Origin: Planctomycetota bacterium
GTDB taxonomy: Bacteria > Planctomycetota > Planctomycetia > Planctomycetales > Planctomycetaceae
Direction: 5' to 3'
DNA length: 5,199 bases
NCBI GenBank assembly: GCA_029977045.1
Contig: JAPOLP010000488.1
Location: 1-5,199, forward strand
Shown here: piece by piece, positions 1 through 4,853 of the stretch
Layout: each line of letters begins with the position of its first letter
Numbering within the stretch: the stretch's first letter is position 1
Position numbers and translations under genes: made by a program
Notes under the pieces: model-generated
The model's database searches: none
Told to the model about the DNA's origin: nothing
Seen by the model: the letters and a program-made list of their open reading frames with translations, nothing else

Positions 1-941
1 CGAAGATCGTTGCTGATGCTCCGGCTTCTGTGGCTGATTGCCCGGAATGGGGTTTCGACGGCAGCTCGACTCAGCAGGCCGAAGGTCACAACTCTGACTG
101 CGTTCTGAAGCCAGTTGCTCTGTACCCGGACACCACCCGCCGCGACGCGTTTCTCGTCATGTGCGAAGTGCTGCTGCCGAACACCGGTGAAGCACATCCG
201 TCGAACTTCCGGGCAACCGTTCCAGAAGAAGATGGCGGCCTGTGGGTCGGTCTCGAACAGGAATACTTCCTGATGGCCGATGGACGTCCGCTGGGCTTCC
301 CGGAAGAGGGTTATCCAGCACCGCAGGGCGAGTACTACACCGGCGTTGGCTTCCGGAACGTTGGCGACATCGCCCGCCAGATCGTTGATGAGCACATCGA
401 CGTCGTTCTCGACGCCGGTATCAACATCGAAGGGATCAACGCGGAAGTCGCCAAGGGGCAGTGGGAATTCCAGATCTTCGCCAAAGGTGGCCGCAAGATC
501 GGTGACGACATGTGGGTTGCTCGCTATCTGCTGCTGCGTGTCTGCGAAAAGTACGGCATCGATGTCGAATGGCACTGCAAGCCGATCAAGGGCGACTGGA
601 ACGGATCGGGCATGCACACCAACTTCTCGACGGACCGTATGCGTGATGTCGGCGGCAAGGAATACTTCGAAGCTCTGATGGAAGCGTTCGCCAAGTACCG
701 CGAAGAGCACATCGCGGCATACGGCCCGGACAACCACATGCGTCTGACCGGTCTGCACGAAACGCAGTCGATCGACAAGTTCAACTACGGCGTCGCGAAC
801 CGCGGTGCTTCGATCCGCGTGCCGCACTCGTTCGTCAACAACGGCTACAGAGGCTACGTCGAAGACCGCCGTCCGAACTCGCAGGCTGATCCCTACAAGA
901 TCATCTCGCGAATCCTCAAGACGATCGCGTCTGTCGAGTAG
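1..941 (+). CDS. glnII: Type II glutamine synthetase (GSII, eukaryote-like), 5' partial
   Basis: Makes glutamine from glutamate, ammonium and ATP in the cytoplasm, the main ammonium-assimilating step. The reading frame is open from base 3 to the TAG at 939-941, giving 312 visible residues. GSII proteins are about 340-370 residues, so roughly 35-50 N-terminal residues lie outside the window; the GTG at 30 is internal, not the start. Visible motifs in order (fragment numbering): the beta-grasp loop FDGSST at 18-23, whose Asp contributes to the neighbouring active site; EQEY at 85-88 with metal-binding Glu; GQWEFQ at 152-157; GDWNGSGMHTN at 197-207 with the ATP/metal-site His; RLTGLHET at 247-254; NRGASIRVP at 266-274; EDRRPNSQADPY at 287-298. 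These match plant, animal and rhizobial GSII rather than the longer dodecameric GlnA, and the GlnA adenylylation-loop region is not expected in this form. No active-site motif appears lost. It is followed by stem-loops and a strong terminator. Family assignment is very secure; the symbol is by family analogy. Confidence 0.96.
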   Translation, partial: KIVADAPASVADCPEWGFDGSSTQQAEGHNSDCVLKPVALYPDTTRRDAFLVMCEVLLPNTGEAHPSNFRATVPEEDGGLWVGLEQEYFLMADGRPLGFPEEGYPAPQGEYYTGVGFRNVGDIARQIVDEHIDVVLDAGINIEGINAEVAKGQWEFQIFAKGGRKIGDDMWVARYLLLRVCEKYGIDVEWHCKPIKGDWNGSGMHTNFSTDRMRDVGGKEYFEALMEAFAKYREEHIAAYGPDNHMRLTGLHETQSIDKFNYGVANRGASIRVPHSFVNNGYRGYVEDRRPNSQADPYKIISRILKTIASVE

Positions 942-948
942 TCAACGC

Positions 949-978
949 TGCAATGGTCGTCTTCTGACGGCCTTTGCA
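949..978 (+). other. Stem-loop just after the glutamine synthetase stop
   Basis: TGCAA, T, GGTCGTC pairs with GACGGCC, T, TTGCA around a TTCT loop. This gives 12 pairs (one G-U) with one internal T-T mismatch. It begins 7 nt after the stop codon and lacks a following T-run, so it is more likely a 3'-UTR mRNA-stabilising hairpin or part of a compound terminator than a terminator by itself. The structure is read directly from the sequence; the role is inferred. Confidence 0.6.
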
Positions 979-982
979 TGAG

Positions 983-1023
983 AAAAAGAAACGCCGCTTC
1001 GGGAAACCGAGGCGGCGTTTTTT
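983..1023. terminator. Strong bidirectional intrinsic terminator
   Basis: A 14-bp stem (989-1002 with 1007-1020) has one G-U pair at 998/1011 and closes on a GAAA tetraloop. On the + strand it ends in a run of six Ts (1018-1023), ending glutamine synthetase transcription. On the - strand it is followed by a T-rich stretch (complement of the A-run 983-987), so it can also end the DUF1080 transcript coming from the right, whose stop lies about 60 bases away. This is the textbook form of a shared terminator between converging genes. Confidence 0.92.
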
Positions 1024-1029
1024 CGTGTC

Positions 1030-1060
1030 ACTGAGACAGCCTGCATTTGCAGGCCTCAGT
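1030..1060. other. Third stem-loop, downstream of the DUF1080 gene
   Basis: The outer stem ACTGAG (1030-1035) pairs with CTCAGT (1055-1060), and the inner stem GCCTGC (1039-1044) pairs with GCAGGC (1049-1054) around an ATTT loop. A 3-nt bulge (1036-1038) lies on one side, giving 12 pairs in total. On the minus strand it is the first hairpin met, 22 bases past the DUF1080 stop. No T-run follows directly, so it may protect the 3' end or assist the neighbouring terminator; that role is inferred. Confidence 0.6.
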
Positions 1061-1082
1061 CTCTCACTCGGGCCGCGTCACT

Positions 1083-1730
1083 CTACTTCAGTTCGCGGAT
1101 TCGAATCTTCCGGTACGAAGCTTCCGAGGGCGGGCCGCTGTGGATTTGGAGGCCGATGATGCCGGAGTCGGCGATGTCGTCATCCTTCTCTTCGTAGTCG
1201 GTGACGACCAGGCCGTTCACGGTGATCGTGATGTGTCGGCCTTCACAACGAATGATGAAGTCGTTCCAGCCGTCGGGTTTGATCGCCTTTTTCAGCTCGT
1301 CCTGGGGACCTTCGGTGAGGAACTTTCGGCGGCGGGACTCGTCGTAGAGGTTGCCCCAGATCAGGCGTCCGTCGCCCATCACGCCCATGTCGGCCTGGTA
1401 ACCGATGACCTCGTGATGGTTCTGAATCCGCTTCGAGCGAATCTGAATTCCCGCGTTGGCTCCCTTGCCATCCAGCTTTGTCTGCAGCCGCAGTTCAAAA
1501 TTCGAGTACTCACGTTCGGTGCAGAGGAACTCGTTGTTGGGGATGCGTTCCTTAATGGTCCCGGCGACGATCGCGCCGTCCTCCACGCGGAACATCTTGA
1601 GGTTGCCTTCCCAGCCCTTCAGGGTCTTGCCGTCGAAGAGAGACGTGAAGCCCGCTTCGTCGTTGGCGGTTGTCTGCGACAGACAAGCTGTGATCAGAAT
1701 CAGCAGTGAGAGCAAAGCGTGTCGAACCAT
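1083..1730 (-). CDS. Secreted DUF1080 (3-keto-disaccharide hydrolase-like) protein, possible lipoprotein
   Basis: A 215-residue protein of the DUF1080 family (Pfam 3-keto-disaccharide hydrolase, concanavalin-like beta-sandwich), abundant in planctomycetes and assigned to sugar-related hydrolysis; the substrate here is unknown. Residues 1-22 form an export signal, and I-T-A-C at 13-16 fits a lipobox, so Cys16 could be lipidated; cleavage after TTA (residue 22) is the alternative. Family hallmarks follow: FTSLFDGKTLKGW at 28-40, NNEFLCTEREYSNFELRL at 65-82, NAGIQIRS at 92-99, GYQADMG at 110-116, WNDFIIRCEGRHITITVNG at 155-173, and the C-terminal strand IGLQIHSGP..ASYRKIRIREL at 192-214. The length equals a single domain with nothing fused. 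The ATG start is supported by GAGGTG (1736-1741 on the minus strand) five bases upstream. It stands alone, converging on glutamine synthetase, and shares the terminator between them. Confidence 0.92.
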   Translation of the reverse strand: MVRHALLSLLILITACLSQTTANDEAGFTSLFDGKTLKGWEGNLKMFRVEDGAIVAGTIKERIPNNEFLCTEREYSNFELRLQTKLDGKGANAGIQIRSKRIQNHHEVIGYQADMGVMGDGRLIWGNLYDESRRRKFLTEGPQDELKKAIKPDGWNDFIIRCEGRHITITVNGLVVTDYEEKDDDIADSGIIGLQIHSGPPSEASYRKIRIRELK

Positions 1731-1735
1731 CGAAG

Positions 1736-1741
1736 CACCTC
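1736..1741 (-). promoter_or_regulatory. Ribosome binding site for the DUF1080 gene
   Basis: GAGGTG on the minus strand lies five bases before the ATG at 1730-1728. This is a good Shine-Dalgarno match at standard spacing and supports that start, which also begins a well-formed signal peptide. Confidence 0.7.
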
Positions 1742-1906
1742 GTGTTTGTGAAGTTTCCGGGGCGGCTCGCGTGTTGCCGAGAACTGCCGCCTTGTCCGGC
1801 AGTAGTGTGGCGGTCCTGGAACCAGGCGGAAAGCGGCCAGCATTACCGTTTCGATGGCTGGTACGCAGGATGCCCTGTCAAACTTTGCCGGTTATGCCTG
1901 CAGAGA

Positions 1907-1921
1907 CGGTCGATTCGACCG
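1907..1921. promoter_or_regulatory. Compact palindrome, possible operator
   Basis: CGGTCGA and TCGACCG are perfect 7-base arms around a single central T. This is the geometry of a binding site for a dimeric regulator rather than an RNA hairpin, because the loop is too short to fold. No second copy was noticed in the window and no regulator gene is adjacent, so the operator role is only a suggestion. Confidence 0.25.
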
Positions 1922-2004
1922 GGCAGCGCTGGTTGACGAGCGAGGACGAATCCGATCGATTGGCCTGGAGCGGCAGGTTCGGCATCTCCGAATAGAAAGG
2001 TTGA

Positions 2005-2051
2005 ACTGCGCAGTCGGAATGCCCTTCGTGAAGGGGTCCGCTCGACTGCGC
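2005..2051. other. Nested inverted repeat (candidate structured RNA or binding site)
   Basis: GCGCAGTCG at 2008-2016 is perfectly complementary to CGACTGCGC at 2043-2051. Inside the loop, CCCTTC (2022-2027) pairs with GAAGGG (2030-2035). The left arm also overlaps a perfect 10-base palindrome ACTGCGCAGT (2005-2014), so two alternative pairings compete. No T-run follows on either strand, so it is not a standard terminator. It lies 175 bases before the start of the unknown exported protein and could sit in its 5' leader. Function unknown. Confidence 0.4.
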
Positions 2052-2211
2052 CTGATTCGCTGAGTCTGAGTGCGCATCGGGGTAAGGTTGCGATTTGCCC
2101 TTGGTGCGTTCGATTCAATCAACCGAGAAAGACTCTGGTCACGCCGCTCGGAGTGTTCGGCAGGTGGAATGCCTGACGGGTCGGCTGTGATCGAGCAAAC
2201 CGCCTGCTTGC

Positions 2212-2216
2212 AGGAG
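2212..2216 (+). promoter_or_regulatory. Ribosome binding site for the unknown exported protein
   Basis: AGGAG lies 10 bases before the ATG at 2227, slightly long spacing but acceptable. It overlaps the right arm of a small palindrome CCTGC-TT-GCAGG (2203-2214) that could partly mask it, though the usable stem is only about four pairs. Confidence 0.6.
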
Positions 2217-2226
2217 ATCGACAACC

Positions 2227-3795
2227 ATGAATTCGCTTCGTCGTCACTGGCTCGCCACTCTGTCCGCCGGGATTCTCGCCATCGCTGCGCCGGCAGTCAT
2301 GGATGCGGCCGGGCCGGTCGTCCCTGGGGTGATTCAAACGGTCGCCGGAAAGGCCGAACCTCAGGAAGACGAACTCCACGATCTGGTGAACGAAGCGATT
2401 TCGATAACGTCGCGGCGTTACCTGACGGCGGACGTGCATACTCCGTGGCAGATCATGCACGGGATCCTGGCGCTGCGATCTGACTTCATCATCAAGATCG
2501 ACAACGAGAAGCGACCGGCAACCGAGTGGCTGACGTCGGGCACTCTGTACGATGGACTGCCCGTCGTCGAACGCACACAGTGGGGCGGTCGCTTTCATCC
2601 CTTCACGGTGCCGTACGCGTTCGAGGGACACCCGAATCAGTTCCTCGCGATTCTGACGATGTCCGAGTACCCCGAGACGTTCGCTTTCAAGACAGCGAAC
2701 GGCGAGGAAGTCACAATTGAGGATATGGTCCGCAACGCTCAGATGACCGTGAACGATCGCGAAGAGATCACCTGGACGCTGTGGGCTCTGTCCCGCTACC
2801 TGCCGCCGGATGCGGATTGGGTCAGCGCCGAAGGCGAAGCCTGGGGCATGGAGCGGCTGGTTCAAATTCAAACGTATGCGAATCCAAACGACGCTGCCTG
2901 CGGAGGAACGCACGGCCTGTTCGCTCTGAGTCTCGCGCGAAACTCATATATGTCGACGGGCAAGCCGCTGCGCGGCATCTGGATGGAAGCCGATCAGAAG
3001 ATCAAACGCTATGTTCAGATGGCGCGGTCGCTGCAGAATCAGGATGGCTCGCTGTCATCCCAGCACTTCCGCGGACCCGGTTTCAGTGGCGAGTTCGGCG
3101 AACGCATTGCAACGACCGGCCACGTTCTCGAATTCCTGATGGTCGGTGCCGATCAGCAGGACCTCGAAAGCAGATGGTTGCGGAGTGCCGTTCGATCCGT
3201 TGCTCGCGACCTCGTTGATAACCGCAAGGCCGCTGCTGATTGCGGACCTCTGTATCACGCACTGCACGCTCTGGTGCTGTACCGCCAGCGATTGCAGTTC
3301 GAGCCCGTAGATACGGTCGCCATTGAAGCTGAACTGGCAAAGCTCGGTCCGGAACCGCAGCGGCTGAACGCCACAGAGTCGGCAAAGCCCGCTACCGAAG
3401 AGCCTGCGGACGAGTCGAAGCCGATCGAAGACGAACAGACAGTCGCGAAGCCAGTCGTGTCCGATCCGCCGGTTGCCGCGATCCGCAAGCCTGAGCCTAC
3501 GGCGGACGAAAAATCAGTTGAGTCGCCCGACGCTCTTCCAATGCCGGAAGTTGTGCCTGAAATCGACGAGCCAGCCAGTGAACCCGCGGCTGAAGCGACA
3601 CCAGGCGAATCGACTGCGATTCCCGATGTGCAGACTCTGCAGGATGTCCTGATCGGAACGGACTTCGGCGACGCTGCTCCGAAGACTGCCGCAGAAACGT
3701 ATCGCTCGCTGGAAGACAACGCGTATCACGCCCCGAGCGTGCCTGAAGTCATGGAAGACGGCTACGAAGTCCCGCTGCCGCCGACGGAAGACTGA
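2227..3795 (+). CDS. Exported protein of unknown function: helical toroid-like body with acidic Pro/Glu/Ala tail
   Basis: A 522-residue protein whose function I do not recognise. Residues 1-28 form a signal peptide: basic start with Arg5-Arg6, hydrophobic core about 8-23, and possible cleavage after APA (23) or DAA (28). RRHWL loosely recalls a Tat signal but is weak. Residues about 45-355 are an ordered, mainly helical region with motif-like blocks: HGILALRSDF (78-87), HPFTVPYAFEGHPNQFLAI (124-142), EEITWTLWALSRYL (179-192), ACGGTHGLFALSLARN (224-239), LQNQDGSLSSQHFRGPGFSG (269-288), TTGHVLEFLMVG (296-307), CGPLYHALHALVLYRQRL (339-356). The QNxDGS turn and the repeated helix-G-H-helix pattern recall alpha/alpha-toroid folds (terpene cyclase/prenyltransferase-like), which is inference from pattern only. 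Residues about 370-522 are rich in Glu, Pro, Ala and Asp and probably disordered. I vaguely recall similar planctomycete proteins carrying an uninformative inherited 'ADP-ribosylation factor-directed GTPase activating protein' label; nothing here supports that activity. The ATG has an AGGAG upstream. It converges on the ThiF-like gene with 23 bp between the stops. Confidence 0.88.
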   Translation: MNSLRRHWLATLSAGILAIAAPAVMDAAGPVVPGVIQTVAGKAEPQEDELHDLVNEAISITSRRYLTADVHTPWQIMHGILALRSDFIIKIDNEKRPATEWLTSGTLYDGLPVVERTQWGGRFHPFTVPYAFEGHPNQFLAILTMSEYPETFAFKTANGEEVTIEDMVRNAQMTVNDREEITWTLWALSRYLPPDADWVSAEGEAWGMERLVQIQTYANPNDAACGGTHGLFALSLARNSYMSTGKPLRGIWMEADQKIKRYVQMARSLQNQDGSLSSQHFRGPGFSGEFGERIATTGHVLEFLMVGADQQDLESRWLRSAVRSVARDLVDNRKAAADCGPLYHALHALVLYRQRLQFEPVDTVAIEAELAKLGPEPQRLNATESAKPATEEPADESKPIEDEQTVAKPVVSDPPVAAIRKPEPTADEKSVESPDALPMPEVVPEIDEPASEPAAEATPGESTAIPDVQTLQDVLIGTDFGDAAPKTAAETYRSLEDNAYHAPSVPEVMEDGYEVPLPPTED

Positions 3796-3818
3796 ACCTT
3801 ATAGCGGAACTGGGTTTG

Positions 3819-4853
3819 TCACAGGCCGATGTAGCGTGAGTAGACCGCTCTCGCTACACCGGGGTCGTCGGTGCCTTTGATGATCGCTCGACCGTCCTTG
3901 AACAGCGTGATCTCGTAGTCGGGATCGGTCAGCTTTAGCCGCAGCAGGAACGCGTTGGCGGTGGCCTCGCCGGCGCTGCCGAGCTTGCTCACCATCTCGT
4001 CGAGTGCGACGTTCGCCTTCTCCTGCGGTCGAATCTGCACGGCGTTGCGGCCACATAGAACCGTCGACTGCGAACCCTGCTGGCCTGACAGCCACAATCG
4101 CTCGCCGTGCTTGCACGCCGGGCAGTCTGCCCGATCACGGAGATCAGCAACGCTCATCTGTCGCAGCGAGAAGTCCCAGACGTCGATCATCGTCAGTGAC
4201 AGTGCGACGTCTTCGCGGCGGCCCGCCAGGATCTTGATCGCGGTCATTGCCTGCAGCGACGAGATCACGTTGACAGTCGGCCCGAGGATACCCGCCGTGT
4301 CGCAGGTTTCGGTCGTGCCAGGTTCCGGCGGGGACTCAATCAGGCAGCGCAGGCACGCGGTTTCGTTCGGGAAGATCGGCATCGTCTGCCCGTGGCTCGA
4401 AATACAACCCGCGTAAACCCACGGGATGCCGGTATCGAGCGACAGGTCGTTGATCAGAAACCGAATCTCGAAGTTGTCCGTACCGTCGAGAATCAGGTCG
4501 ACGCCGTCGGCCAGCTGCCGGATGTTCGAGTAGTCAACGTCGGCAACGACCGGTTCGATCGTCACGTCGCCGTTAATGACGTTGAGTTTCCGAGCGGCGG
4601 CAACTGACTTCGGTAGCTGTTGCCGAATGTCTTCCTCGTCGAACAGCACCTGCCGCTGCAGATTGCTCGCTTCGACAAAGTCACGGTCGACGACGCGCAG
4701 AAAGCCGACGCCAGCTCGCGTCAGCGTTTCTGCCAGCACGGTACCGAGCGCTCCGCAGCCACACAGCAGCACGCGGCTCTGCAGCAGCTTCCGCTGGCCG
4801 TCTTCGCCAAGTTGCGGAAACCGAATCTGGCGGCTGTAACGATCGAGATTCAT
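3819..4853 (-). CDS. ThiF/MoeB/HesA-family E1-like adenylyltransferase with C-terminal extension
   Basis: A 344-residue cytoplasmic enzyme that adenylates the C-terminal glycine of a ubiquitin-like sulfur carrier (ThiS, MoaD or similar) using ATP, for thiamine, molybdopterin or related sulfur transfer. Visible are the N-terminal RYSRQIRFPQLGEDGQ (5-20); the nucleotide-binding loop GCGALG (32-37); D56 and SNLQRQ (63-68) with the adenylation Arg; Lys82; DGTDNFEIRFLIND (123-136); zinc pairs C167/C170 and C244/C247; and the catalytic-position Cys184 in TCDTAGILGP. All key residues are intact. The core ends near 255. Residues 265-344, starting LCGRNAVQI and ending with DGRAIIKGTDD and VYSRYIG, form a small extra domain that I associate with Bacillus-type ThiF/MoeB homologues; it is not a rhodanese domain, since no rhodanese active-site loop is seen. 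ThiF versus MoeB cannot be settled because no thiamine, molybdopterin or carrier gene is adjacent. The ATG overlaps the stop of the upstream malic enzyme gene (TGATG), implying translational coupling; a weak AGGA lies 12 bases upstream. Confidence 0.93.
   Translation of the reverse strand: MNLDRYSRQIRFPQLGEDGQRKLLQSRVLLCGCGALGTVLAETLTRAGVGFLRVVDRDFVEASNLQRQVLFDEEDIRQQLPKSVAAARKLNVINGDVTIEPVVADVDYSNIRQLADGVDLILDGTDNFEIRFLINDLSLDTGIPWVYAGCISSHGQTMPIFPNETACLRCLIESPPEPGTTETCDTAGILGPTVNVISSLQAMTAIKILAGRREDVALSLTMIDVWDFSLRQMSVADLRDRADCPACKHGERLWLSGQQGSQSTVLCGRNAVQIRPQEKANVALDEMVSKLGSAGEATANAFLLRLKLTDPDYEITLFKDGRAIIKGTDDPGVARAVYSRYIGL
3830..3858. other. Stem-loop over the ThiF-like 3' end, between converging genes
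   Basis: TGTAGCG-T-GAG (3830-3840) pairs with CTC-T-CGCTACA (3848-3858). This gives 10 pairs with one T-T mismatch and a 7-base loop. It lies inside the last codons of the ThiF-like gene and 35 bases after the stop of the exported-protein gene. No T-run follows on either strand, so it is not a classic intrinsic terminator, but it is the only hairpin noticed at this convergent junction, whose gap is just 23 bp. Confidence 0.35.

Larger units (their letters stand above)
1731..2226. other. 496-bp gap between diverging genes, no credible gene, several short dyads
   Basis: Open frames of 69-179 codons cross this stretch on both strands, but all give Arg/Ser/Pro-rich translations without family resemblance, so they look like chance frames in GC-rich DNA. 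It must hold the promoters for the DUF1080 gene (leftward) and the unknown exported protein (rightward). I found no convincing paired -35/-10 set: a lone TTGACA on the minus strand at 1881-1876 lacks a matching -10. Inverted repeats seen are 1783-1803 (7-bp arms ACTGCCG/CGGCAGT, 7-nt loop), 1907-1921 (7-bp arms CGGTCGA/TCGACCG, 1-nt centre), 1978-1992 (TTCGG/CCGAA), and the nested element at 2008-2051. It could be regulatory DNA, a long 5' leader, or decayed sequence. Confidence 0.6.

Noticed and set aside
1047..1709. 220-codon plus-strand frame opposite the DUF1080 gene
   Set aside because: It starts inside a hairpin and mirrors a clear DUF1080 gene whose family motifs lie on the minus strand.
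1853..1881. Possible sigma-70 promoter for DUF1080 based on a perfect TTGACA on the minus strand (1881-1876)
   Set aside because: At 16-18 bases spacing the -10 position reads about GCCATC, which is not promoter-like; the next AT-rich hexamer is too far away.
2088..2119. Possible promoter for the exported protein (TTGCGA ... TTCAAT)
   Set aside because: Spacing is 20 bases and both hexamers match poorly; not strong enough to annotate.
2203..2214. Palindrome CCTGC-TT-GCAGG overlapping the ribosome binding site as a translation switch
   Set aside because: A two-base loop cannot close, leaving about four pairs; too weak to claim regulation.
1892..2224. 110-codon minus-strand frame in the long gap
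   Set aside because: Arg/Ser/Pro-rich composition, no domain, and no recognisable homology; probably a chance frame in GC-rich DNA.
2119..2913. 264-codon minus-strand frame
   Set aside because: It spans the 496-bp gap and the start of the exported-protein gene. The translation is Arg/His-rich without recognisable motifs, and the plus-strand gene has a signal peptide, ribosome binding site and conserved-looking blocks.
3255..3719. 154-codon minus-strand frame opposite the exported protein
   Set aside because: Its Ser/Gly/Ala-rich translation is what the antisense of a Glu/Pro/Ala-rich coding stretch yields; no family resemblance, and the opposite strand carries a well-supported gene.
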